Source: an uncultured Desulfomonile sp.
GTDB taxonomy: Bacteria; Desulfobacterota; Desulfomonilia; Desulfomonilales; Desulfomonilaceae
Assembly (NCBI GenBank): GCA_903952205.1
Contig: CAJBEZ010000094.1
Span: 1 to 51,149, forward strand
Length of the DNA stretch: 51,149 bases
Direction of reading: 5' to 3'
Part shown: positions 26,501 through 33,433 of the stretch, in pieces
How the letters are laid out: every line of letters starts with the position of its first letter
Numbering within the stretch: the stretch's first letter is position 1
Made by a program: the position numbers and the translations under genes
The notes under the pieces: model-generated
The model's input: the letters and a program-made list of their open reading frames with translations, nothing else
What the model was told of the DNA's origin: nothing
Databases searched by the model: none

Positions 26501-27312
26501 AGAACCTGGAATCAATCAAAGCGGACCTATCCCAGATAGGCCAGGTCTTGATGAATCTTGGAGTAAACGCCAGGGACGCAATGCCCGATGGCGGGACGTT
26601 AACGATTGAAACGGCCAACGTGGAATTAGACAAGGCTTATTGCGCCATTCATCCTGAATTATCCCCTGGCGCCTATGTCTTGCTTACTGTTTCGGATACC
26701 GGCCAGGGGATGGACAAAGAAACTCTGTCTCATATATTTGAGCCGTTCTTCACCACTAAAGAGCCGGGGAAAGGGACGGGATTAGGACTTGCGACTGTCT
26801 ATGGCATCGTCAGGCAGCACGGAGGCCAAATTAATTGTTATAGCGAGCCCGGTCTGGGAACCACATTCAAGATTTACCTACCTGCAATTCAGCCAGAACA
26901 GGATCTGCAAGCTCCAACCTTTGAGACCACTATTCCACGCGGAACAGAGACTGTTCTTCTGGTGGATGATGAAGACGATATTAGGGATCTTGGCGCAACA
27001 CTTCTTGGCCGGTTCGGATATAAGGTGATCACTGCCAGTAATGGCAAAAAAGCCTTAGAGATATACCAGAAAGAGGGTGACGGGGTATCACTTGTCATTT
27101 TGGACCTCATCATGCCGGTACTGGATGGAAAGAAATGTCTGGAAGAGATTCTCCGGGTCAACCCCAACGCCAAGGTTGTTGTAGCAAGCGGCTATTCTGA
27201 CGGTGGATCGTCTGATGGCGTCATGGCCGCTGGAGCAAAGGGATTCGTGCAAAAACCATATAATATGAGACAGTTTTTGACTACAATTCGTGAGATACTT
27301 GACAAGAATTAG
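23530..27312 (+). CDS. Hybrid histidine kinase, receiver - six PAS - HK - receiver
   Basis: 1260 residues, TTG start after GGAG. An N-terminal receiver (VDDQ; Asp in LLDVVLPDIDG) is followed by about six PAS domains between 130 and 880, the box AGVAHDFNNLLQ (about 900), an ATPase domain with NLGVNARDAMP, DTGQGMD and GTGLGLATVYGIV, and a second receiver (VDDEDD; ILDLIMPVLDG). Soluble. With a receiver at each end it can take phosphate from the upstream kinase as well as from itself. Confidence 0.9.
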   Translation: MNTAKILIVDDQIHALQGVSRIMHGAGYEVLEASTGMDCLRLAAEHKPDLILLDVVLPDIDGREVCKRIKSDPETSDIYVVLFSSVHIESDSQAEGLEHGADGYIARPIPNRELLARVKSILRLKYAENQLRQSEELFRAMFENHYAVMLLIEPKGGKIVNANHAAEQFYGYTVSQLCSMYIGEINILPPEEVEALRSLAIKNQQNHFVFPHRLASGEIRTVEVYAAPIKQNRKTVLFSIIHDITDKKMAEEDLKNSEERYRTIADFNYDWEYWVDAEGNFLYCSPSCKRVTGYTAQEFLDDPDLMNRIIHPHDRNEMQDHFNNVRKVMPNTVDARDFRIIRQDGEIRWIGHVCQPVYDQEGQPIGRRGSNRDITERKDVEEKLRHSEERFRNFLNSATDLVFIKDQHCRYMFVNKANQEFFGLSEQEIIGKTDFELMPQEAAYTCQQSDQLTKVTNDIIVTEEQIDNNFYEIRKFPVLVGPEEVGIGAIIRDITEQRRNQAASLESEELFRRIFEFSPVGKSMTSPDGKLLMVNKAFADMLGYTVEELQLMDFSDITVSDDLPASRECIRSLVTGERNVYRMEKRYISKDGVIVWVDLTTTLFRDPNGIPLYFLTTVLDITYRKEAEEALLRNEEKYLKLFQNAPLMYVITRNEQGIPFISDCNKLFLNSVGFARQEVIGKPLADFYSPESQTRLFDGGGYARALAGEYIMGERQVLTRDGRLIQTFLYTMPETDFSGHVTGTRAMFVDITAARKAQEAQKRLAAAIDQATEGVIITDTEGVIHYVNPAMSKITGYSAEELIGANPRILKSGEQDSIFYAQLWATIKSGKIWSGRFTNRKKNGQLYYEDATISPVKEKSGAIVNFVAVKRDITEHLELSKQLFQAQKMEAIGTLAAGVAHDFNNLLQTVLGYSELMLQRKEEGESDYANLQKIYQAGKRGADLVKSLMTFSRKVETKYVPIDLNQEITSVRKLLSRTMPRTININLHLKENLESIKADLSQIGQVLMNLGVNARDAMPDGGTLTIETANVELDKAYCAIHPELSPGAYVLLTVSDTGQGMDKETLSHIFEPFFTTKEPGKGTGLGLATVYGIVRQHGGQINCYSEPGLGTTFKIYLPAIQPEQDLQAPTFETTIPRGTETVLLVDDEDDIRDLGATLLGRFGYKVITASNGKKALEIYQKEGDGVSLVILDLIMPVLDGKKCLEEILRVNPNAKVVVASGYSDGGSSDGVMAAGAKGFVQKPYNMRQFLTTIREILDKN

Positions 27313-27498
27313 AGGGAAAGACTTCCATGCAACACCAAGACAATATCAGGGAACGACTGGTAGTTTTGAGATACCTTATCTCTGCGATGTTTGGCATGAG
27401 GGGATATGCAAGAGTTGATTGTAGATTCTGGATAACAAACCAATTTCGCACACAGGAATATTCTTGCATGGTCGCCGGAATGACCTCTGGAGTTAGCA

Positions 27499-29055
27499 AT
27501 GGACTTACTGCGTGAGCTAATCGTTAATGGGGAAGACTGGATTATCCATAGGCTTTGGATTTATACCACCGAGCGTGGCTACGCCAAGTACTCCTCCACC
27601 CTCGAAGAGGCGTGGAGAATATCTATTAGAGGCGTGTCCGGTTGTATTATTAAAGCTTTGGAGATCCACAACAGTCCGCCAGAACTAAGTCCTGACGATC
27701 AATTTGATCAAGATCCTATAGCTGCTTTCGGAGTTATCGAGGCGCAGCGACATCGTGAACGAGGAATTGCCCTAGGGATGTTCTTGGGGCTTCTGAAGTA
27801 TTACCGCCAAACTTATATTGACCTTGTAGACGAGTCCGGATTGAAAACCGAGGATCGCTCTCGCTATCACCTCTTCGTTGAAAGGTGTTTTGACCGCATA
27901 GAAATTGGCGTCAGCGTTGAGTGGGCCTCCGGGACCGGCGAAGAGCGCATACAAGAACTACAGGCGACCAGCCGTTTCCTGACAAATGAAAAGAACAAGT
28001 ACCTAACTCTCTTTGAGAGTGTCGCCAACCCTGTCTTCCTCCTCGACAACCATAACCGGATTGACAATGTTAATCGTGCCGCATCCGAGTTTTTGGGTCG
28101 ATCTTCAATTGCTGGGAGTGAATACTATTGTACGCTGAGGGACAGGAGCCTTGAATATGTTGAACTTGAGGGTGATGATCGGGGCTCCACAGGATGTCTA
28201 AGCGCAGAACTCGCTGAAAAGGTGTTGCCGTGGCTAGAGGCTGATCTTGCCGATTTCACCCACACAGATGATCATGAGCGAGTTATCGAAAAAGTTGTGT
28301 GGGAGAAATCTAGTAATATGCATTTCCTGGTTCATTTCTCTCGTATGAAGGACATCAGTGGGAAATTCGGTGGCACAGTGGTTATAATAGATGATGTGAC
28401 CGACCAACGGATATCAGAAGAGGCGATAAGAGAAAGTGAAAAGCGTTATCGTTTATTATTCAAGAACATGCTTGAGGGATTGGCTTACTGCAAGATGATT
28501 TTTGAAGACGGCAAACCGCAAGATTTTATTTATCTCGATGTCAACGAAGCATTCGAAGAATTGACAGGCTTGAAGAATGTTGTCGGCAAGAAAGTGTCAG
28601 AGGTAATACCGGGTATAAGAGAGTCTAATCCGGAACTCTTTGAGATTTGTGGTGGGGTGTCTTTAACGGGCAATTCGGAAAAGGCTGAACTCTTTTTAGA
28701 TTCCCTGGGAATTTGGTTTTCTCTCTCTGTATATAGCCCAGAAAGAGAATACTTTGTTGCAGTGTTTGACAATGTCACTGTTCGCAAACTGGCCGAGCAG
28801 GAGCAGCAGAAACTTGTTGAGGATCTTCAGAAAGCTCTTTCCGAAGTCAAGAAACTGAGTGGGTTTCTTCCAATTTGCGCTTCCTGCAAGAAAATACGTG
28901 ATGATAAGGGATATTGGAGCGAAGTGGAAAGATACATAGGCGAGCATTCGGATGCCCAATTCAGCCACGGCATCTGTCCGGACTGTATGAGAAAATTATA
29001 CCCAGAGTATGCTGATGAAGTTCTTGGCTGTTTGGAGAAGGACGAAAAAATATAG
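27499..29055 (+). CDS. PAS sensor protein with C-terminal Cys tail
   Basis: 518 residues. An all-helical N-terminal domain (1-165) resembling the globin-like/RsbR-type sensor region is followed by PAS domains (about 170-300, 310-425), a short coiled coil and a tail with LPICASCKKIRDDKGYW ... FSHGICPDCM, a CxxC pair at each end. No kinase, cyclase or receiver is present. The tail is common on deltaproteobacterial PAS proteins and may bind metal or respond to redox. It probably feeds into the two kinases upstream. ATG 27499 has GGAG 8 nt upstream. Confidence 0.8.
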   Translation: MDLLRELIVNGEDWIIHRLWIYTTERGYAKYSSTLEEAWRISIRGVSGCIIKALEIHNSPPELSPDDQFDQDPIAAFGVIEAQRHRERGIALGMFLGLLKYYRQTYIDLVDESGLKTEDRSRYHLFVERCFDRIEIGVSVEWASGTGEERIQELQATSRFLTNEKNKYLTLFESVANPVFLLDNHNRIDNVNRAASEFLGRSSIAGSEYYCTLRDRSLEYVELEGDDRGSTGCLSAELAEKVLPWLEADLADFTHTDDHERVIEKVVWEKSSNMHFLVHFSRMKDISGKFGGTVVIIDDVTDQRISEEAIRESEKRYRLLFKNMLEGLAYCKMIFEDGKPQDFIYLDVNEAFEELTGLKNVVGKKVSEVIPGIRESNPELFEICGGVSLTGNSEKAELFLDSLGIWFSLSVYSPEREYFVAVFDNVTVRKLAEQEQQKLVEDLQKALSEVKKLSGFLPICASCKKIRDDKGYWSEVERYIGEHSDAQFSHGICPDCMRKLYPEYADEVLGCLEKDEKI

Positions 29056-29652
29056 TGAGGGATTGCTAACGAGCCGTTTGCGATATTCTAGCTTTGGAGA
29101 AGAGAGTATCAAACAAAGTGGATTATAAATCTGGTTCGATTGTTAAAAACGATAATTCTGGTTCGTCTAAGGGTGCAAAGTCATTGCAGATCAAATCGAC
29201 CTGAGCAAAAGTCTCATTAGCGCAAGCTCCCGAGACAGTCGGCGGAGGGGAAATTTGTCGAGTTTCGGGATACCACTTACGAAAAAATTTCTAATCCTAC
29301 AAATAGACCTAGAAAATCTTGATACAATGCTCTTATAGGGGAAGGGTGTGAAATATGCCACAAAAACCTAAGTTGTAGATTAGGGTTAACCTAAGGCTGA
29401 GATTACCAAATAAGGGGAAATGGGAATGGAATTAAGGGTATAAAAAATGACGGTTAAAATGTGTAATGATATTAAGGGGAGGGGAATATGGGGAAGAGTG
29501 AAAAAGGGGCGAAAAGTTTGGGGGAAAAATTGCAAATGTGCGAGTTTAAACTCCAAAATAGGGGGGCGGGGGTATCTGTTTTCCGACATAGGGGTATGGC
29601 TTAACCTATTAAGATAACTAGCTTTCATTGACTTATAACCGAACGGTTGTAA

Positions 29653-29768
29653 GTTGTTTGACTTGACAGATTGATTTGATGCTAACCTTGAAATGACTTG
29701 ACGCATTGACATAACTTAACCTTGAAATGACTTAACTACCTGAAATTACATACCTTGACCTTGACGCA
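29653..29768 (+). repeat. Degenerate TTGAC/CCTTGA repeats
   Basis: TAACCTTGAAATGACTT occurs at 29683-29699 and again at 29718-29734, 35 bp apart (seven pentamers). Many TTGAC or ATGAC words surround it and ACCTTGA occurs a third time at 29752. It resembles the NNGAC arrays at 8292 and 9551 but is more decayed. Confidence 0.55.
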
Positions 29769-29975
29769 ACAATAGTTTAAACCATTGAATTGTTTCGTGA
29801 TTTGCAGCTTTTTGACCTTTGTGAGTTTTTTTGGAGTAAAAAACGGATAAACGCGAAAAGAAAAACTAATACCTTAATATCTTTCCCATTTCCCTTAATT
29901 CCATAATCTATTTCAGATTGTTTTTTCCCTACTTTCCCTTGTTTCTATTTTCCCTTGTTTCAATCAATCAGGTTT

Positions 29976-30092
29976 CCAGGTTATACAGGTCAAATATCCA
30001 GATCCAGGCCTGCGTGAAACAATCCAGATCCAGATCCAGGTTAAGACCTGCGTTAAGGTTATTGCAGATCCAGATCCAGATCCAGGTCAATA
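29976..30092 (+). repeat. CCAGRT hexamer array A
   Basis: About ten CCAGAT/CCAGGT-like hexamers, often directly adjacent (30064-30087 is four in a row), with CCTGCGT spacers at 30008 and 30047. The same words and the same strand appear in array B (31186-31364) on the other side of the leftward gene pair. Confidence 0.75.
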
Positions 30093-30098
30093 TTTAAC

Positions 30099-30125
30099 CA
30101 AAAAAAACCGGTTTAAAACCGGTTT
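30099..30125 (-). terminator. Rho-independent terminator of the leftward gene pair
   Basis: AAACCGG (30105-30111) and CCGGTTT (30119-30125) pair. On the minus strand the stem is followed by eight or nine U. It lies 22 bp past the stop of the gene at 30148. Confidence 0.75.
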
Positions 30126-30147
30126 GAATCGTAGCGAAACGAATTGA

Positions 30148-30507
30148 TCAATTATTGATTATCTCAAAATCATAAAAATTCTGTCTAATCATTTGAATTG
30201 CGTTTTTTGAAGATAAAGCGTGGTAAGCGTTACAAATGTCGTCAATAACGAAAAAAACTGAATTGTTCACCATTTGTTTTTTCTGAAAAACGTTAGCAGA
30301 AACGCCGAACGTATGATCAAAAATATTAACAGTTTGTTTGTTCCACGCAAAACTGAAAACATCTAATCCGAAATAAGTTATTTGAATTACTGAAAACGAT
30401 TCACCATTTATTTGATGTTCCAAATTTTTCAGAAAACTGTTTACATTTGTTCTTGGTGATACATTTTTGACAAGGTTTTTGATTTGCGATTTAAGTATAT
30501 TTTCCAT
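30148..30507 (-). CDS. Hypothetical protein, second of leftward pair
   Basis: 119 residues from ATG 30507 (MENILKSQIKNL), with GGAGTAAGGA upstream; an in-frame ATG at 30543 overlaps the preceding gene and lacks a site. AT-rich, Asn/Phe-rich, no recognised domain. It is one of the few early genes on the minus strand and is bracketed by the hexamer arrays. Confidence 0.55.
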   Translation of the reverse strand: MENILKSQIKNLVKNVSPRTNVNSFLKNLEHQINGESFSVIQITYFGLDVFSFAWNKQTVNIFDHTFGVSANVFQKKQMVNNSVFFVIDDICNAYHALSSKNAIQMIRQNFYDFEIINN

Positions 30508-30520
30508 TGTCCTTACTCCA

Positions 30521-30910
30521 TTAATACGCTGGCTGTATGTCAATCATAAACCATGAATTTTCAAGACAACAAATATCATCAATTATTGATTCTCTTTTTT
30601 TTTGATACGGTTTCTTAATCTCTTGCTCGACATACAAAGTTGAATCTTCAATCCTTAAATTCAATCCTTGATTCGTCAAGATTTTGTCAAGTTCGCGTTC
30701 CAATTCGTCAAAACATTGACCTTGAAAAGATTCAAGGTCTTCATTTTCCCATTCCTTGAATTCGTCTTTCAATTCATCATGAATATTTGCGCCTGCGTAA
30801 CAAAAGATTAAGTCCCATAGCAGGTCAATGTTTTCGTCTTCATTTCTTTGATCTAATTCAAAAAAATCTAAAACTTCCATGTTTTCAGTTTCATCTTCAT
30901 AATTTCTCAT
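30521..30910 (-). CDS. Acidic hypothetical protein, first of leftward pair
   Basis: 129 residues from ATG 30910 (MRNYEDETENMEVLDFF). A longer reading frame up to 30946 only translates a polypurine leader into Lys. Strongly acidic (many Glu/Asp), helical. Acidic small phage proteins are often inhibitors of DNA-binding host proteins, but there is no specific evidence here. The A/G tract before the start resembles the leaders of plus-strand genes from 31.6 kb on. Confidence 0.55.
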   Translation of the reverse strand: MRNYEDETENMEVLDFFELDQRNEDENIDLLWDLIFCYAGANIHDELKDEFKEWENEDLESFQGQCFDELERELDKILTNQGLNLRIEDSTLYVEQEIKKPYQKKRESIIDDICCLENSWFMIDIQPAY

Positions 30911-31080
30911 TTTCTTTACCTTTTTTTCTTTTTTTCTTTTTTGCAAGTGACCTTGCTAAAAAATTTATCTCATATTTAGAATCTCAATTGCAAGCGTTTT
31001 TAGTTCGATGCTAGTTCTACTTACCTTCCCTTTTAACAATTGCTATTAGCTTGTATTAGGCTCATGTAAGGTTACTGATA

Positions 31081-31109
31081 TTGAACAAAAAGACAATCTA
31101 TGATATAAT
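31081..31109 (+). promoter_or_regulatory. Promoter of the repeat-containing transcript
   Basis: TTGAAC (31081-31086), 17 bp, TATAAT (31104-31109). Transcription would start near 31116 and run through the CCAGGT array. Confidence 0.65.
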
Positions 31110-31185
31110 TTTATCCATAATGATACCATTTTTAATCATATCAATTTACACCGCGTTAATTTTAGTACGCGTTATTTTCTCAATT

Positions 31186-31364
31186 CCAGGTCAATTTCAA
31201 TTCCAGGTCAATCCAGTCTTTGTCTATATTCTATATAAGTGTCAAAATATGTTTCCTAACATCAATCAATTATCCAGGTCCAGGTCAATTCCAGGTCAAT
31301 ACCTGCGTCCAGGTCAATCAATCAATCCAAGTCAATCAATCAAGACCTGCGTCCAGGTCCAGGT
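31186..31364 (+). repeat. CCAGGT hexamer array B
   Basis: CCAGGT at 31186, 31203, 31274, 31280, 31291, 31309, 31353 and 31359, usually followed by CAAT, with variants at 31213 and 31327. Spacings are mostly 6, 17 or 18. ACCTGCGT spacers occur at 31301 and 31345, as in array A. Confidence 0.75.
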
Positions 31365-31470
31365 TAATCCCGTCTTTATCGCTAATCTAAAATCTAATTG
31401 TAAACTTCCAGCGTTATAAAAGTCCGTAGTTATCAATATTAAATTGCAATTAAAATGACAAAACCTATTG

Positions 31471-31508
31471 GACCGATGTCGTCATTGGTCTATGGACCGA
31501 TGTTTTTT
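31471..31508 (+). terminator. Competing hairpins, attenuator-like terminator
   Basis: Segment 1 GACCGATG (31471-31478), segment 2 CATTGGTC (31483-31490) and segment 3 GACCGATG (31495-31502), then TTTTTT (31503-31508). Segment 2 can pair with 1 or with 3. Pairing 2:3 is a terminator; 1:2 would prevent it. Segments 1 and 3 are identical 8-mers. Confidence 0.6.
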
Positions 31509-31593
31509 GCATGACTTCAAACATGGTAACATACTAATATACCATTGGTAACTGACCCATAACACTACAAGTTAGACATACTGCTAAAAACAG

Positions 31594-31622
31594 TTGCATT
31601 TAAGGTCAAGATATTGTATAAT
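31594..31622 (+). promoter_or_regulatory. Promoter of the 31.6-36 kb operon
   Basis: TTGCAT (31594-31599), 17 bp, TATAAT (31617-31622). The -35 with its following TTA (TTGCATTTA) is repeated in the promoter at 36100-36128, suggesting co-regulation. Confidence 0.75.
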
Positions 31623-31671
31623 TCACTCATGTTGGACGGAAAAGAAAAGAAAAAGAAAAGGGGTAAAAATC

Positions 31672-31929
31672 ATGATTAGGTCTAACGCTAAAGGTATTGA
31701 TGAAAGACTTGATGCCTATAACAAAGAAAACGCCGGCCACGGAGTTGAAGCGTTATACGGTCACGAATTCCGGCATCATTATTGGGGTGATATTTTGGCT
31801 TTATACGTTAACACCGGAGATAGTTACAGTGAAACGCTCAGTTACATTGTTGACAAGGATGAATGGATTGAAGGCGGTTGCTATGCCGACTTAGTTGAAC
31901 GTTTACCTGAAAACACGAGGTCAATATAA
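31672..31929 (+). CDS. Hypothetical small early protein
   Basis: 85 residues from ATG 31672, after a polypurine tract ending AAAAGGGG. Acidic with aromatic residues (HEFRHHYWGDILALYV). The family is unknown to me. First gene of its operon. Confidence 0.55.
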   Translation: MIRSNAKGIDERLDAYNKENAGHGVEALYGHEFRHHYWGDILALYVNTGDSYSETLSYIVDKDEWIEGGCYADLVERLPENTRSI

Positions 31930-31941
31930 GGACGGTCCAAA

Positions 31942-32148
31942 ATGGAAACAATCGAATTGACTAACACGGCAAAGACAGTGTTAACGGCATTGAATGAAAT
32001 AGAGCCGGTCCAAATAAAAACAATTCAGAAAATCACTGAAATGGAACGTATGAAGGTTTTATCAGGTCTATTGGAACTGGAATTATTCGGAATAATTAGA
32101 CAATTTCCCGGCAAATATTTTGTGAGAATAGGCGGAATTTTCAAATGA
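31942..32148 (+). CDS. Small winged-helix-like protein
   Basis: 68 residues. TVLTALNEIEPVQIKTIQK followed by LSGLLELELFGIIRQFPG reads like the C-terminal winged helix of DprA/MarR-type proteins (the 'LLxLELxGxVxxxxGxYxR' pattern). Possibly DNA-binding. It overlaps the next start by 4 bp. Confidence 0.55.
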   Translation: METIELTNTAKTVLTALNEIEPVQIKTIQKITEMERMKVLSGLLELELFGIIRQFPGKYFVRIGGIFK

Positions 32149-32453
32149 ATACAAGTTTTCTAAAAACGTCAAAACATTTCAGTGAAACCGGCAAAACCTA
32201 TTTGGAAACCGCCGGGCCTTGGTCTGTAAATGTTAACGCCGCCGTGGAATGCCCGGATGGAATTATCAGGAAAGTAAAACGTATTGGAATTGTAGCCGAT
32301 ACATATTTTTCAATCCCTGCGGCTATTCATTACAAGGGAAAAACCGTGGCCGGATTCATTACCGGCGGAGACTGCGATAATCCTGAATTCCGTTTCATGC
32401 CGTATCTATATCGCAAAAACGGCGGAATATTTGACGGGGTAAACACCGATTAA
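32145..32453 (+). CDS. Hypothetical protein, 102 residues
   Basis: Beta-rich and Gly-rich (IPAAIHYKGKTVAGFITGGD), coupled by ATGA to the gene before. Resembles small phage proteins of unknown role. Confidence 0.5.
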   Translation: MNTSFLKTSKHFSETGKTYLETAGPWSVNVNAAVECPDGIIRKVKRIGIVADTYFSIPAAIHYKGKTVAGFITGGDCDNPEFRFMPYLYRKNGGIFDGVNTD

Positions 32454-32466
32454 CCATTTATTCCAT

Positions 32467-32484
32467 GCCGGAAACGTTTCGGGC
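32467..32484 (+). other. Leader hairpin 1
   Basis: GCCGGAAAC and GTTTCGGGC form a stem with one mismatch, followed about 35 nt later by an A/G tract ending AAAAGGGG before the gene at 32551. Confidence 0.45.
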
Positions 32485-32550
32485 GTCAATTAGAGATTAA
32501 GCCGTAGAATTCAAAAAAGAAAAGAAAAATTAGGAAAAGGGGTAAACGTT

Positions 32551-32904
32551 ATGGAAACACGTTGCGAAAGAGTTGCGCTTAAAGACGGCGGTTTTGTCGA
32601 AAAGGCTACGGTAATTTTTCAAGGTCAAGAATTTACCGCCTCCGGGGCGGCGGAATGGACTGATAAAAAGGGCCGTCATTGTTTCGGATTATACATCAAA
32701 TGGAATTTAGACGCCGATACGGCCACGCTAACAACTTGGGCCGGTGATAAAAACTATCCTTGTCAAATAGGACGCCCGTGGCGTTCAAATTTTGGTGATA
32801 AACGCCGGGCCGTTTACATGAAATATCAGGGAAAAGAGTATTCCGGCATCCTACACAGTGAAGACTGGAATATGTATGTCAAATTGACCGAACGCAAAGG
32901 ATAA
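32551..32904 (+). CDS. Hypothetical protein, 117 residues
   Basis: Beta-rich, with several Trp (GRPWRSNFGDKRRAVYMKY). Ribosome site AAAAGGGG. No family recognised. Confidence 0.5.
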   Translation: METRCERVALKDGGFVEKATVIFQGQEFTASGAAEWTDKKGRHCFGLYIKWNLDADTATLTTWAGDKNYPCQIGRPWRSNFGDKRRAVYMKYQGKEYSGILHSEDWNMYVKLTERKG

Positions 32905-32916
32905 CGGGGGCGGATC

Positions 32917-33129
32917 ATGACAAAACGGCATTTTGACGCAATTGCTAAAACCATAGCTTTTGAAATGATTAGGGCCGGTTGTTTCGACAATCCAGCTTCA
33001 AGAAAAGATTCAATCAAAACTATCGCAATTGACCTTGCAAGGAATTTCAATGGATTCAATGAACGTTTTGACAAGGGCCGGTTTTTAAAAGCTTGTGGAA
33101 TGGACGGTCAAACTATTTTGGAAGGGTAA
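32917..33129 (+). CDS. Hypothetical 70-residue protein
   Basis: Helical and basic (MTKRHFDAIAKTIAFEMIRA ... NGFNERFDKGRF). A similar small protein type occurs in phages, near single-stranded DNA genes in some, but I cannot assign it. ACGGGGGCGG upstream. Confidence 0.5.
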   Translation: MTKRHFDAIAKTIAFEMIRAGCFDNPASRKDSIKTIAIDLARNFNGFNERFDKGRFLKACGMDGQTILEG

Positions 33130-33133
33130 TAAA

Positions 33134-33331
33134 ATGCAAACCTTCATAATTGACGCCGTAAATTACAATCTTACAGACCTGCGGGATATAGACGCCGTTG
33201 CTAAACAATTAGAGGACATTTATGGCCACGCTTCGTTTATCGACTATATAAACGCCGAATTGGTCTGTAATGACGTAATTGTGTCCTTTTTTACCGATCA
33301 TTTTTATCAGTTAATTGATTTCCTGTATTAA
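33134..33331 (+). CDS. Hypothetical 65-residue protein
   Basis: Starts at ATG 33134 with GGAAGGG upstream, 4 bp after the preceding stop. Acidic, no motif. Confidence 0.5.
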   Translation: MQTFIIDAVNYNLTDLRDIDAVAKQLEDIYGHASFIDYINAELVCNDVIVSFFTDHFYQLIDFLY

Positions 33332-33353
33332 CGGTCCGATTTGCCTTCCATAC

Positions 33354-33378
33354 AATGCCCGGAAACTTTTCGGGCATT
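33354..33378 (+). other. Leader hairpin 2
   Basis: AATGCCCG and CGGGCATT, a perfect 8-bp stem with a 9-nt loop, followed by a polypurine tract ending AAAAGGGG before the clamp gene at 33434. The loop GAAACTTTT resembles the middle of leader hairpin 1. Confidence 0.6.
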
Positions 33379-33433
33379 AATGGACGGTCAATTGAGCCGG
33401 TCCTAAAAAGAAAAAAAGAAAAGGGGCATTAAA

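Larger units (their letters stand above)
29056..30098. other. Long non-coding region with strand asymmetry and repeats
   Basis: No credible gene in 1 kb. The plus strand is full of G runs at 29404-29580 (including GGGG-A-GGGG-AATAT-GGGG). C runs appear on the same strand at 29881-29965. ATGGAATTAAGGG (29426-29438) and GATATTAAGG (29468-29477) recur inverted at 29892-29904 and 29872-29881. In between lie TTGAC-type repeats, then a hexamer array. It may be a secondary replication or packaging region. Confidence 0.5.
31116..31508 (+). ncRNA. Predicted repeat RNA with own promoter and terminator
   Basis: From the predicted start to the U6 tract is about 393 nt, mostly CCAGGTCAAT-type repeats. 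An ATG at 31120 opens a 99-residue frame (one membrane segment, then repeat-derived residues) that would be leaderless. I consider an untranslated RNA more likely because the frame simply follows the 6-nt repeat. No known RNA family recognised. Confidence 0.4.
30911..31671. other. Non-coding region with two promoters, array B and hairpins
   Basis: Contains the leader of the leftward pair, a rightward promoter (31081-31109), the hexamer array B, competing hairpins ending in U6 (31471-31508) and a second promoter (31594-31622). An open frame at 31120-31419 across the repeats is doubtful. Confidence 0.6.

Noticed and set aside
27327-27515. 62-residue frame between the second kinase and the PAS protein
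   Set aside because: Overlaps the well-supported start at 27499, has no domain, and only a weak ribosome site.
29386-29712. 108-residue minus-strand frame in the G-rich region
   Set aside because: Composition follows the C-rich complement; Pro/Phe/Leu-rich without domain or ribosome site.
29976-31364. CRISPR array
   Set aside because: Units are 6-18 bp without regular unique spacers and no cas genes are present; the pentamer arrays are also contiguous.
31120-31419. 99-residue frame through the CCAGGT repeats
   Set aside because: It stays open because the repeat has a 6-nt period, has no ribosome site, and begins about 5 nt after the predicted transcription start. Kept only as a possibility under the RNA.
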